Assembly: GCA_000720375.1 (NCBI GenBank)
Contig: JOAA01000006.1
Coordinates: forward strand, 186,001-250,000
DNA from: Rhodococcus rhodnii
Lineage (GTDB): Bacteria > Actinomycetota > Actinomycetes > Mycobacteriales > Pseudonocardiaceae
Direction of reading: 5' to 3'
DNA length: 64,000 nucleotides
The translations under genes were made by a program, and so were the position numbers. The notes beneath the pieces are model-generated. The model saw only the letters and a list, made by a program, of their open reading frames with translations, was not told the DNA's origin and did no database searches. Shown here in pieces: positions 51,658-60,225 of this stretch (the stretch's first letter is position 1; every line of letters begins with the position of its first letter).

Positions 51658-53514
51658 CTAACCCCTCCAACGCCGGTCGAGAACGGTGTCACCGTCGCAG
51701 GTGATCCGGCCGGTGGCTTCGACGCTCGATGACGTCGCCGCGAGGCTGACGTCGATCGTGATGTGCGCGCCGGTGTCGATGTCGACGGTTCCGGTGATCG
51801 TCCCGGTGACGTTGGACGCCTCGGGGTCGCCGCGATTCGCCGTGGCGACAAGCACTTGGCCGATGCGCAGGCGATGCTTGCGGATGTCGATCCTGTCCGG
51901 GCACACCACGTTGGTCGCCGCCAGCTTCAGTGAAACGGTGTCGTTGAGCAGATCCGTTGTGGTCTCCCAGACTGCGGGCTCCGGGGATTCGGGTTCGATG
52001 AGAGGAAGGTCCGTGGCTTCGTCCGGTGCTGGATAGCCGATCTCGGTGGCGTCCTGTGCCGAGACAACCGGGAGCGACACGGTGTTCAGCACCGGCCAGC
52101 CGGTCGCGGCCGGGAACTCCGGCCAGACACGGGGAAAGTCGCCCGGTGCGAGCGCTACCCGGATCCGGTGGCCTTCCGCGAACTCGTACGTGACCGGGTT
52201 CAGGCCCACGCCGAGTGTTTCCACCGCACCGGACTCGAGTCCTGCGGTGACCAAAGTGGACCTTCCGGCCGGGTCGACGTCCGTCAGCTTCACCGAGACC
52301 CGCCGCCATGGATGGCCGACTTCGACCGCGGGTCGTCCACTGATCAGCAAGGGTCTGTCCAGCGGCGGCGAGGTGTAGCACAGGCTGTGGACGTCGTCGT
52401 CGTGCTGGTCGAGCGGGAGTCCGAACAGTCCGGCCGGGGTGGACCAGAGGCCGGACTGCAACCCGACCGCCGGGTCGGGTTCCTCCGGTGTCCAGCGCTG
52501 CCAGGTGCTCACGTCATCGCTTCGGCCGATTTCACGCGGTGGCCACTCGGGGAATTCCAGCCAACGCGGCTGTGCGCCCATCACGTGCACGCTGACAGCC
52601 GGTTCGTCGGCGCCGTTCTCGATGCCGCACAACCACTTGTCCCACCACGACTTCGCCAGGCCGAGGAAATCGATCGGGGCGTTCGGGCATTCCTGGGGCA
52701 TCACGTGCATCCACGGACCGGCGACCAGTCGTTTCGGCCCGCTGATCCGCTCGTACGCCCGGATGGTGCCGTCGACGAACAGGTCACGCCAACCCGCCAC
52801 GCACAACGAGGGAACTTCGACAGCCGCGAGATCCACGGCGCGCTCGGCCCACGTCGGCGCACCAGGACCGTTGCGGTACAGGTCAAGCAGGTACGGCGCG
52901 GCGGTCAGTCGCCTGCGCCAACGGGCTTGCTCGGCTGGATCCTCGTAGTCGTCGAGTGGCGGCAGCAATTGGTTGAACAGATTGCCGATCGCCCACACGC
53001 CCAACGGTGAGAACGCGCCGCGCACACCACCTGGGTGTACGAAATCCCGCGCGGGATCCGTCAGCCCTTGGACCGCGATGATGGCTCGTAGTGCCGACGG
53101 CTTTGCGGAAGCCGTGCGAAGAGCGGTCATCGCGCCGTAGGAATGGCCCCACATTCCGACCATCCCGTCGCACCATGGTTGTGCGACGGCCCAGTCGATC
53201 GCCGCCAAGGCGTCGTCGGTCTCCGCCGGGTCGAATGGTGGTCGTTGCGAGCCATCCGAAGAGCCGGTGCCACGCAGGTCGACCAGCAACGAGGCGTACC
53301 CGCGCGACGCGAACCACCGTTCTGTGGTCGACCCGTTCATCGCCGAGACGTCCCGGCGATACGGCAAAGCAGTGATCAGCACGGGAACCGGGCCCGCGGC
53401 TTCCGGCAGGAACAAGTCCCCGGAAAGTGTCATGTCCCTTTCCCGGATCGGAATCCGGACATCGCGGCGGACAGTCACCGCGTAATGACGATCTGTTTCC
53501 ACATGCACGGGCAC
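51658..53514 (-). CDS. CocE/NonD-family alpha/beta hydrolase, copy 2
   Basis: A serine hydrolase of about 618 residues with nucleophile S125 in GMWGHSYGA, a VDLRGTGSSDG loop and a GPWMHVMPQ candidate His segment, then the C-terminal jelly roll. It is clearly paralogous to the 40.9-42.9 kb hydrolase along its length (shared DVRIP, GMWG, VPSLCVAGWRDLF versus VPALCVAGWRDLF, and PLDQHDDD versus PLDQHEDD). GGAGG before GTG 53514 decides the start; TTG 53529 is an alternative. It opens the importer operon. It may remove an acyl group from the imported molecule. Confidence 0.88.
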   Translation of the reverse strand: MPVHVETDRHYAVTVRRDVRIPIRERDMTLSGDLFLPEAAGPVPVLITALPYRRDVSAMNGSTTERWFASRGYASLLVDLRGTGSSDGSQRPPFDPAETDDALAAIDWAVAQPWCDGMVGMWGHSYGAMTALRTASAKPSALRAIIAVQGLTDPARDFVHPGGVRGAFSPLGVWAIGNLFNQLLPPLDDYEDPAEQARWRRRLTAAPYLLDLYRNGPGAPTWAERAVDLAAVEVPSLCVAGWRDLFVDGTIRAYERISGPKRLVAGPWMHVMPQECPNAPIDFLGLAKSWWDKWLCGIENGADEPAVSVHVMGAQPRWLEFPEWPPREIGRSDDVSTWQRWTPEEPDPAVGLQSGLWSTPAGLFGLPLDQHDDDVHSLCYTSPPLDRPLLISGRPAVEVGHPWRRVSVKLTDVDPAGRSTLVTAGLESGAVETLGVGLNPVTYEFAEGHRIRVALAPGDFPRVWPEFPAATGWPVLNTVSLPVVSAQDATEIGYPAPDEATDLPLIEPESPEPAVWETTTDLLNDTVSLKLAATNVVCPDRIDIRKHRLRIGQVLVATANRGDPEASNVTGTITGTVDIDTGAHITIDVSLAATSSSVEATGRITCDGDTVLDRRWRG

Positions 53515-53541
53515 CGTTGCCTCCGCCAAGGCCGCCGAGTG

Positions 53542-53567
53542 GGTACTAAAATGAATACTTGAGTACC
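53542..53567. promoter_or_regulatory. GGTACT/AGTACC inverted repeat before the hydrolase-importer operon
   Basis: GGTACT and AGTACC stand 14 bases apart just upstream of the hydrolase start. A second overlapping pair, TACCG and CGGTA, extends to 53582. The same GGTAC/GTACC half-sites recur before the TetR gene, so TetR binding is likely. Confidence 0.6.
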
Positions 53568-53631
53568 GGTTCTCGTACGGTAGACAGGCGGGTCGGAAAA
53601 CCGCAAGCCCCGCGCGGGGCGAACTACACCG

Positions 53632-54255
53632 TTACCGCGGATTGGCGAGAGCGGACAGTACGAGCGCACCCAACTCTGTGTAGGCGTCCGCAGTGGACAG
53701 GCCACTGCGGTCGAGCAGCTCGCCGTGCTGGATGCCGTCGATCAACAAGCTCACCGCGGCCGAGACGAAGTCGGCGTTCACCGCACGGAAAGCACCGGAC
53801 GCCACACCGTCCTGAATGGACTCACGAACACGGTGCGCGGTGGCGAGCGAGTGCTTGGCGTAGATCTCGGCGGTCGCCTCGAAACTCACCATGTCCGCGT
53901 AGCACTCGGAGGACATGTGCCGCATCTCCTCGCCCAGCCCGGCGAGGTAGGCCGCGATCCGCTGCGGCGGGTCGGTGATGGACGCGACCTTCTCGCCGAC
54001 CCGCACGGCCGCCTCACGGAAGAAGTGCTGTACCGCGGCCACGACCAGCTGTTCCTTGCTCGATGCGATGGCGTACAACGTCGACTTCGAGCACTGCAGC
54101 CTGCCGGCCAGGTCGTCAACGGTCAGCCGGGCGAACCCCTCGGCCAGGATGAGGTTCTCCAGGCGCTGCACCAGGTCCTCGCGCCGGGCGTCGGACATCC
54201 GGCGAGCCCGGCCGGTGCGCGTCGGCGGCGTCATCCACGATGGCTTCGCGGTCAT
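53632..54255 (-). CDS. TetR-family regulator
   Basis: A regulator of about 207 residues with helix-turn-helix FARLTVDDLAGRLQCSKSTLYAIASSKEQLVVAAV near residue 43 and an all-helical ligand domain. ATG 54255 (AAGGGGACGAAG upstream) is used; 54273 and 54288 are possible. It is encoded just upstream of the hydrolase-importer-GH1 operon on the same strand. GGTAC/GTACC repeats lie on both sides of it, so it probably represses itself and the operon. The ligand may be the imported glycoside. Confidence 0.85.
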   Translation of the reverse strand: MTAKPSWMTPPTRTGRARRMSDARREDLVQRLENLILAEGFARLTVDDLAGRLQCSKSTLYAIASSKEQLVVAAVQHFFREAAVRVGEKVASITDPPQRIAAYLAGLGEEMRHMSSECYADMVSFEATAEIYAKHSLATAHRVRESIQDGVASGAFRAVNADFVSAAVSLLIDGIQHGELLDRSGLSTADAYTELGALVLSALANPR

Positions 54256-54334
54256 GGCTTCGTCCCCTTGCATGTTCGTCCCTCGCATGATGGCACCGCA
54301 GGAGACCCCTCAGGCCGAGCCATACACAATATCT

Positions 54335-54360
54335 GGTACTAACGTACCCTATTTCGTACC
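54335..54360. promoter_or_regulatory. GGTAC/GTACC operator before the TetR gene
   Basis: GGTACTAACGTACC (54335-54348) is an inverted repeat with five-base arms. A further CGTACC at 54355-54360 repeats the arm in direct orientation 12 bases on. It shares half-sites with the repeat at 53.55 kb and fits TetR autoregulation. Confidence 0.65.
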
Positions 54361-54361
54361 C

Positions 54362-55195
54362 TCAGGGCAGTAAGCCAAGGCGGCGGGCGGTGACCACGGC
54401 CTCCATCCGCGAGCGGGCGTGCAGCTTGCGCATGGCCGTACGCAGGTAACTCTTCACGGTCTCCTTGCTCAGCCCAAGATCGTGCGCCACCTGGTCGTTC
54501 GTCCAGCCGAGTGCGACACACGCGAGGACGTCCACCTCACGCGCGGACAGATTCGGCGCCTTGTCACGCGCTCGCTCGCCCAGCGTGGACAGCCTGTCGC
54601 AAACCTGAAGCACCCGCTGCCGCTCGTCATCCGGCAAGCCGTTCGCCACGACCCGCAGCTCCGCGTACGCCTCGCGAAGCGACTCCCACTGGGGCCGCGC
54701 GGGGTCGCCGACGTCGTATTTCTCCAGTGCCTTGATCCGCAACGCGACCTCGTCCTGCACGGCCAGGCTTTGCTCGAGGTCCCGTGCCGACTCCATCACC
54801 GACTGCACGACGCGGTCGCCGATCGGCAGTGCGCTGCGCAGGGCTCCGTAGAGAACAGCACGCACCACACGCCGCACGATCACCGGAACCGCCACCATCG
54901 CGTGCAGGCCTTCGGCACGGATGATGTGGTCGTAGTGGTGACTGATCGCCTCGGCCGTCACGTAGTCGTTCAGCACGACCGGGCGGCGCAGCACCACCAC
55001 CTTGCCGCCGAGCCCACGGCCGTAGTCGAGCCGGACGCCGCGCAGCGGACCCGCGATCGGCCCGGCGAACTGGGTGAGCCTGGTCTGCCGTCCGCTGTCG
55101 ACCACGCCACCGAAGGCCAGCGGGAGTCCGGTCGTCTCCTGGATACGCGTCAGGGTTCGCTGAATCTGCGGGCGGTCGTCCGTGGTCCGGTACAT
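54362..55195 (-). CDS. GAF-domain LuxR-family regulator
   Basis: The 277-residue protein has an N-terminal GAF-like domain (residues about 10-150, including LDYGRGLGGKVVVLRRPVVLNDYV) and a C-terminal LuxR helix-turn-helix (LSAREVDVLACVALGWTNDQVAHDLGLSKETVKSYLRTAMRKL near 215-258). It is divergent from an acyl-CoA synthetase gene, with a 90-base gap, and probably regulates it. The GAF ligand is unknown. The TetR gene follows on the same strand. Confidence 0.88.
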   Translation of the reverse strand: MYRTTDDRPQIQRTLTRIQETTGLPLAFGGVVDSGRQTRLTQFAGPIAGPLRGVRLDYGRGLGGKVVVLRRPVVLNDYVTAEAISHHYDHIIRAEGLHAMVAVPVIVRRVVRAVLYGALRSALPIGDRVVQSVMESARDLEQSLAVQDEVALRIKALEKYDVGDPARPQWESLREAYAELRVVANGLPDDERQRVLQVCDRLSTLGERARDKAPNLSAREVDVLACVALGWTNDQVAHDLGLSKETVKSYLRTAMRKLHARSRMEAVVTARRLGLLP

Positions 55196-55285
55196 GCCGC
55201 TGTCCTCCCCTCACCCGGGGGTAGCTCGATGACTGCCGGGAAAAGATCCTTGGAATACCCCGGAAACGATACGCCAGGAGCTCCC

Positions 55286-56848
55286 ATGACAAGCCCAGCA
55301 CAGCACGTCACCAGCCTGCTGGCCCTGTTCGGCCGACCCGAGGCCGCCACCGCGGAGCTTCTGTGCGACCAGCACCCGTCGGACGCCATCGCCTTCACCG
55401 TGATCGAACCGGACCTGGCCTTCCACAATCTCACTTTCGGGCAGCTGCGAGACCAGTCCGCGCGATTCGCCTCGGCGTTGACGGCGTTGGGCGTACGCCG
55501 AGGCGACCGAGTCGCCACACTTCTGGGCAAATCCGCCGAGCTCGTCATCGCGACGCTGGCCATCTGGCGACTGGGCGCGGTCCAGGTCCCATTGTTCACC
55601 GCACTCGCCGCACCCGCGATCGCCACGAGGATCACCGGCAACGAGACGAGAGCCGTGATCACGGAACCCGCTCAGCGAGCGAAGCTCGGTGCGTGGCCGG
55701 GGCACGTCATCACCACAGGCGAGCCCGCCGACGGCGACATCTCGTTCTCCGATCTGCTCTCCGCGGAGCCACAACTCTTTCCTGCCACCGTTGGCGGCGA
55801 CGGCACGATCGTGGAGCTGTACACATCGGGCACGACTGGTTCGCCCAAAGGTGTCCTTGTTCCATTGAAAGCCGTTGCGGCTATGCGTTCCTACCAGCTG
55901 TACGGGCTGGATCACCAGGAGTCGGACGTGTTCTGGAACGCCGCCGACCCAGGCTGGGCGTACGGCCTCTACCAAGCCATCATCGGCCCGATGTCCCTTG
56001 GCAGGCGAAGTCTGTTGCTGCACAGTGGTTTCTCGCCGGAGCTGACCGGTGCCGTGCTCAGCGAGTTCCACGTCACCAACTTCACCGCGAGCCCCACCGT
56101 GTACCGCGCCTTGCGCAACGCAGGCATCTCAGGTCTCCATTTGCGACACTGTTCGTCCGCGGGCGAGCCCCTGCCCTCTGACGTGACTTCGTGGGCGAAG
56201 CAAGCGTTGGGGTCACCGGTTCGGGACCACTATGGACAGACCGAACTCGGGATGGCCGTGGCCAACGGCTGGCATCCCGACGTCGAACGCGAACCACGGC
56301 CAGGATCCATGGGCCTCGCCCTGCCTGGCTGGTCGCTGGACGTGTTGCGGCCGGATGCCGACTTGATCGCACCGGCCGGCGAAAACGGGCGACTGGCGGT
56401 GAACTTGGCCGAAAGTCCGATGATGTGGTTCTCCGGGTACCGAGGGGCACCTGGCCGGTTCACTCAGGACGGTCGCTGGTATCTCACCGGTGACACCGCC
56501 GCGAAGGACGCCGACGGCCACATCTACTTCTCCAGCCGTGACGACGACATCATCCTGATGGCGGGCTACCGGATCTCCCCGCACGAGGTCGAAAACGTGT
56601 TGCTACAGCACAATGGCGTCGCTGAAGCAGCCGTTGTCGGCATTCCCGACGAGCTGCGTGGCGAGGTCCTTATCGCGTATGTCGCGCTGCGGCAGGGTAT
56701 TCCGGAATCCGTGGGCGGCGAGCTGCAGCGGATGGTGAAAACCCGGCTCGCGGCGCACGTATATCCCCGTGAGGTCCGGTTCGTTCCGGCATTGCCCAAG
56801 ACGTCCAGCGGCAAACTGCAGCGTTCCGTGTTGCGCCGAAACCGGTAG
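55286..56848 (+). CDS. Acyl-CoA synthetase (AMP-binding)
   Basis: A 520-residue adenylate-forming enzyme, activating a carboxylic acid to acyl-CoA through acyl-AMP. Motifs: YTSGTTGSPKG near residue 178, the YGQTELG region, the YLTGDTA/YFSSRDDDIILMAGYRISPHEVEN hinge and catalytic lysine in KTSSGKLQR near the C-terminus. The size suggests short- or medium-chain acids, but specificity is not readable. CCAGGAGCTCCC precedes ATG 55286; the frame open to 54419 is antisense to the LuxR gene. It is divergent from the GAF-LuxR regulator. Confidence 0.92.
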   Translation: MTSPAQHVTSLLALFGRPEAATAELLCDQHPSDAIAFTVIEPDLAFHNLTFGQLRDQSARFASALTALGVRRGDRVATLLGKSAELVIATLAIWRLGAVQVPLFTALAAPAIATRITGNETRAVITEPAQRAKLGAWPGHVITTGEPADGDISFSDLLSAEPQLFPATVGGDGTIVELYTSGTTGSPKGVLVPLKAVAAMRSYQLYGLDHQESDVFWNAADPGWAYGLYQAIIGPMSLGRRSLLLHSGFSPELTGAVLSEFHVTNFTASPTVYRALRNAGISGLHLRHCSSAGEPLPSDVTSWAKQALGSPVRDHYGQTELGMAVANGWHPDVEREPRPGSMGLALPGWSLDVLRPDADLIAPAGENGRLAVNLAESPMMWFSGYRGAPGRFTQDGRWYLTGDTAAKDADGHIYFSSRDDDIILMAGYRISPHEVENVLLQHNGVAEAAVVGIPDELRGEVLIAYVALRQGIPESVGGELQRMVKTRLAAHVYPREVRFVPALPKTSSGKLQRSVLRRNR

Positions 56849-56863
56849 CCGGTTCGCATTTCA

Positions 56864-56894
56864 AGCCCCCGCCATGAGTGCGGCGGTAGGGGCT
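56864..56894 (+). terminator. Hairpin terminator after the acyl-CoA synthetase gene
   Basis: AGCCCC-CGCC pairs with GGCG-GGGGCT with a small bulge, 16 bases after the stop. A smaller hairpin (AACCGG/CCGGTT, 56840-56854) contains the stop codon itself. There is no U-run. Confidence 0.5.
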
Positions 56895-56949
56895 GGAGAC
56901 AACGCGCCCGTCTCCGGCCCCGGTCATTTCCCTGTATCTGAAGGAGGCA

Positions 56950-57915
56950 ATGGTGCCTGCCCAGATTACGCGCCGGACATTCCTGTTCGGCACAGCCGCC
57001 CTGTCATCGCTCGCTTTGTCCGGCACGGCCGTCGCGGAGAACGGAGCCCGCGTCGTCGGTGAAAGCCAGATCAATTCCCGGATGCTGGACATCACCATCT
57101 CGTCGCCCGCACTGGAGACCACCGCACCCGTACGACTGCTTGTGCCCAACGGCTGGACGCCCGGCACAACTCGGGTTTGGCCTGTGCTCTACCTTCTGCA
57201 CGGCGCTGGTGACGATTACACCTCGTGGACGCGATCCACTGATGTCGCAGCACTGACCGCGCAGAAGAACATGCTTGTCGTCATGCCGTCCGGCGGCCGC
57301 GACGGGTTCTATTCGGACTGGCGCAACCATGGCGCGGGCGGAGCCCCGCGCTGGGCGAGCTTTCACCTCACCGAGGTCGTCCAGATCCTCGAACGTGGTT
57401 ACGGCGCAGGCACTTCACGCGCCATCGCCGGACTGTCCATGGGCGGTTTCGGCGCGATGTCGTACGCGGCCCGCCGTCCAGGGATGTTCCGTGCAGCGGC
57501 GTCGTTCAGCGGACTGCTTCATACACGCCAATCCGCGCGTTCGATCAGCCTCATCCAAGGCGTTCTACTGAAGGACGGCTACGACCCCTACGCACTGTGG
57601 GGAGACGCCGCCCTCAACGCCGACGTATGGGCCGCTCACAATCCGTATGACTTGGCGGACAAGCTACTTGGCATCCCGCTGTACGTCTCGTGCGGCAACG
57701 GCCAGCCCGGCGCACTCGACCCGAGCGGTGCACTGCCCGACTTCGCAGTCGAACCGGTGTGTCTCGACCAGAGTGTCGCGTTCGCGCAACGGATCCAGCA
57801 ACTCGGCGGCACCATCACATCGAACTTCTACGGCGCGGGCCTGCACTCGTGGCCCTGGTGGCAACGGGAACTGCACGCCTGGTTCCCGATGCTGACCCGT
57901 GCGATCGGCGCATGA
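56950..57915 (+). CDS. Tat-exported esterase (esterase D/antigen 85-like fold)
   Basis: The 321-residue protein has a twin-arginine signal (TRRTFLFGTAALSSLALSG, ending AVA near residue 29) and an alpha/beta hydrolase of the esterase D/FrmB/mycolyltransferase group. The nucleophile is S163 in GLSMGGFG, YLLHGAGDD is the oxyanion region, and the catalytic His is probably in GLHSWPWW near residue 300. Family members hydrolyse short esters or transfer acyl groups in the envelope. GAAGGAGGCA precedes ATG 56950. It stands alone between two terminators or gaps. Confidence 0.85.
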   Translation: MVPAQITRRTFLFGTAALSSLALSGTAVAENGARVVGESQINSRMLDITISSPALETTAPVRLLVPNGWTPGTTRVWPVLYLLHGAGDDYTSWTRSTDVAALTAQKNMLVVMPSGGRDGFYSDWRNHGAGGAPRWASFHLTEVVQILERGYGAGTSRAIAGLSMGGFGAMSYAARRPGMFRAAASFSGLLHTRQSARSISLIQGVLLKDGYDPYALWGDAALNADVWAAHNPYDLADKLLGIPLYVSCGNGQPGALDPSGALPDFAVEPVCLDQSVAFAQRIQQLGGTITSNFYGAGLHSWPWWQRELHAWFPMLTRAIGA

Positions 57916-57929
57916 TCCACTGTTCGGCC

Positions 57930-58440
57930 TCACTTGGCTCGCTGCACGATGATCGCGCAGACGACGACCAGGCAGCCGGCCACGACCTGCCACGCACCGA
58001 GTTCGCGAGCGATCAGGCCACCTTCAGCGATCCCCACGCGCACAAGACAACTGAGCCGAGCAACAACAGATCCGCGGCGTGAAAGGAGCCGCCGCCCTGC
58101 ACCAAGGCGAAGACAACCACTGCGACGAGTCCGGCGACGCTTGCGGCCCAGAACGCGGGCGTCGCCCGTTCACGTCCTCGTAGTGCCGCGAAAGCCGCTG
58201 TCAGCGCGGGCAACACGCCGACCACGACTGCCGCATGGGTAGCCGGAAGTCGCACCATGGCGAAGGCGATCAGCACCGGCCAGCCCAGAACGACCCCACC
58301 GCGACGATGGCGATTCGCCGCCAGTGCCGCCACGAAGAAATCTTGGACGCGTGACGAATAACGCCACGGCTGCTCGTACCGCGGCGATGAGTCCACGCCC
58401 CGCCGCGATCACCAGCGGGTCGATCGATCCAGATCATGAT
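57930..58440 (-). pseudogene. Decayed EamA-family (DMT) transporter
   Basis: Pieces of one EamA transporter are spread over two frames. They are DPLVIAAGRGLIAAV (near 58420), then in another frame VLGWPVLIAFAMVRLPATHA through FALVQGGGSFHAADLLLLGS, then after a second shift near 58035 AEGGLIARELGAWQV ending in VVVCAIIVQRAK at a TGA (57930-57932). The last part jumps straight to a final helix, so the second half of the transporter is deleted. The two frameshifts and the deletion mark a pseudogene. It occupies most of the 674-base gap between the esterase and the next transporter gene. Confidence 0.72.
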
Positions 58441-58550
58441 GTTCCGGGACGTCCAGGAGAACCGTCCGTGACCAGCTGATGATTGATCACGGCCAAACCG
58501 GGTACTTGCGGCAAGAGACTCCAGCGAGCTGCGAGCACTAGGAGAACACG

Positions 58551-58583
58551 ATGGACGCGCGGTCACTACAGCGGTACACCTGA
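58551..58583 (+). other. Ten-codon leader ORF in frame with the next gene
   Basis: ATG at 58551 has a strong ribosome site (TAGGAGAACACG) and encodes MDARSLQRYT before TGA at 58581-58583. The transporter ATG at 58590 is in the same frame, two codons later, and has no ribosome site of its own. Translation of the transporter probably depends on termination and restart here, or the TGA is a recent nonsense change. Confidence 0.5.
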
Positions 58584-58589
58584 CAGCTG

Positions 58590-59456
58590 ATGACCGCGCT
58601 CGCCATCATGTTCGCCGTCATCAGCGCGTGCTGTACCGCGATCGGCGTCCACCTCCAGCACCAAGGCGTACGCGACGAAGCTGAAGCCTCCCAGCGAGGA
58701 CCTCGTGTCGCGAGGCGTGTGCTGCGTAACCGTCAATGGCTGCTCGGCTTCGGAACGCTGTTCACGTGCGCGGTGCTACAGACCGTGGCCCTCGCGCTGG
58801 CGCCAGTCACCATCGTGGCACCGATCGTTGTGCTGGCGCTGCCTGCGACGGCCATCCTGAACGCGCACACATCGAGGAAACGATTGGATCGCGTGGCCAC
58901 CACCGCGGTCATAGCCAGTGCGGGCGGTATCGCTGTGTTCGTCGCACTCGCGTCCCGTACCGCGACCGCGGTGGCGTTCTCGCCCTCATCGGTGTTGCTG
59001 GCGTGCCAGATCATCGCGGGCACGATCGTGTTGCTCGGAGTCTCCGCCGCACTGCGTCGTGGCATCGTGCGCTGCGTGTTGCTGGCCAGTGGCGCGGGCG
59101 CAGGTTACGGCTTGCTGTCCATACTGGCCCGCGACGTGATGTACACCGTGCAGATCGGCGGGTGGGCCGACGTCGCGCCGGTGTCGGTGATCGGGCTGGT
59201 CGTCGCTTTCGCGGTCGGTTCCTGGTTCATCCAGCTCGCTTACGCCAGCGGTCCGCCGGACGTCGTGGTCGGCTGTCACACCGTGCTCAATCCGTTGGTG
59301 GCGTCCGGGATCGCGATCTGGTTGCTCGGCGAGGCCCCGGCCGCGAGCACGTGGACAGCCGTCGGCATGGTGTGTGCGGGGCTGGTGGCGATCGGCGGCG
59401 TGGTGCAGCTGACCCGCCACCACCCCCAGGTGCGCAGAGCCGCTACTCAGGCATAG
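58590..59456 (+). CDS. DMT/NIPA-like integral membrane transporter
   Basis: The 288-residue protein has about nine hydrophobic helices (start IMFAVISACCTAIGVHLQHQGV, later TVALALAPVTIVAPIVVLALPATAILN and AIWLLGEAPAAST). The pattern matches actinobacterial DMT-superfamily proteins related to the NIPA magnesium transporter group. The substrate is not known. ATG 58590 follows a ten-codon leader ORF in the same frame. Its end overlaps the convergent secreted-protein gene by ten bases. Confidence 0.75.
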   Translation: MTALAIMFAVISACCTAIGVHLQHQGVRDEAEASQRGPRVARRVLRNRQWLLGFGTLFTCAVLQTVALALAPVTIVAPIVVLALPATAILNAHTSRKRLDRVATTAVIASAGGIAVFVALASRTATAVAFSPSSVLLACQIIAGTIVLLGVSAALRRGIVRCVLLASGAGAGYGLLSILARDVMYTVQIGGWADVAPVSVIGLVVAFAVGSWFIQLAYASGPPDVVVGCHTVLNPLVASGIAIWLLGEAPAASTWTAVGMVCAGLVAIGGVVQLTRHHPQVRRAATQA

Positions 59457-60160
59457 TCGCGCAGAGCGACGTAAGTGGTGAACGTCATCGCGTTGGTTCC
59501 GGCGCGTGCCGGTACACCGAGCCTCTTGCTCAGCAGGCGGTTGAACGCGCCGCAGTCGTGTGGACCGGGTACCGCGAAGGCGTTGTCGTTGATGGTGAAC
59601 CGCAACACCTGTGGATTCGTGGAGATCACGTCCGGGCCGGCGGTGCGAATGGGCCGGAAGATGATCGGGTTGTCGTCAGTGCCGATCGTGCAGTTCTTGC
59701 CGACCAGCGGCGAGACAACGCCGAGCTTGAGATGCTGCGTGCCCATGCGGTCGCCCTCGGAAAAGAAGTCGGCGAACCCGGCATAGCGGAGCTGAAGCTC
59801 CATGCGCAGCAACGGGTTTTTCTCAGCATCGGGGATGCCGAGCAAGCCGCCGGGCACTCGGATCGGCTCGCTGCGCAGCGCGCCGAAGACCTGTGCGTAC
59901 TTGCCGTTCAGTTCGCCCTCGGCGAAGGTCAGCCGCATCGACCCGGTCGGGAGTTCAGGCAGCGTTCCTAATCGGACGGTGCCGGTGGAGACGAGGACTT
60001 CGCAGCGCCACTTGGCCGGATCCGCGCCGGCGGGGATCGCCGGGCAGTCGCCGAAGTCGAATGCCGGTGTTCGCGCGGTCGCGGTGTGCGCTGTCAGGCC
60101 GAAAAGCGTCGTCGCGGCAACGGCGACGGCGGCCGCGCGAAGGAGTCGTGTGATGGTCAT
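59447..60160 (-). CDS. Secreted protein of unknown function
   Basis: The 237-residue product has a Sec signal peptide (LLRAAAVAVAATTLFGLTAHTATA, cut near residue 30). The mature protein has four cysteines (DFGDCPAIP, WRCEVL, KNCTIG, HDCGAF) that could form two disulphides. I recognise no domain. ATG 60160 is chosen because the signal peptide starts there. The gene is convergent with the DMT transporter and stands 65 bases after the large beta-helix gene on the same strand. Confidence 0.75.
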   Translation of the reverse strand: MTITRLLRAAAVAVAATTLFGLTAHTATARTPAFDFGDCPAIPAGADPAKWRCEVLVSTGTVRLGTLPELPTGSMRLTFAEGELNGKYAQVFGALRSEPIRVPGGLLGIPDAEKNPLLRMELQLRYAGFADFFSEGDRMGTQHLKLGVVSPLVGKNCTIGTDDNPIIFRPIRTAGPDVISTNPQVLRFTINDNAFAVPGPHDCGAFNRLLSKRLGVPARAGTNAMTFTTYVALRDYA

Positions 60161-60225
60161 GTCTGCAGAGTTCCGGTTGGGGCGGCGGAATTGATCAGGT
60201 AAGTCCCCGACCCGGACCCTGAATC

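Noticed and set aside
49508..51661. 717-codon open frame on + across the GH1 and binding-protein genes
   Set aside because: It is antisense to two genes with clear motifs. Its translation is low-complexity Arg/Gly/Val-rich sequence with no domain, as expected for GC-rich shadow frames.
53688..53710. Nine-bp perfect hairpin CCGCAGTGG/CCACTGCGG
   Set aside because: It lies inside the coding sequence of the TetR gene near its 3' end, and a chance or codon-driven origin is simpler than a regulatory role.
54419..55285. Long N-terminal extension of the acyl-CoA synthetase
   Set aside because: It is antisense to the GAF-LuxR gene. ATG 55286 has a good ribosome site and is where the AMP-binding fold begins.
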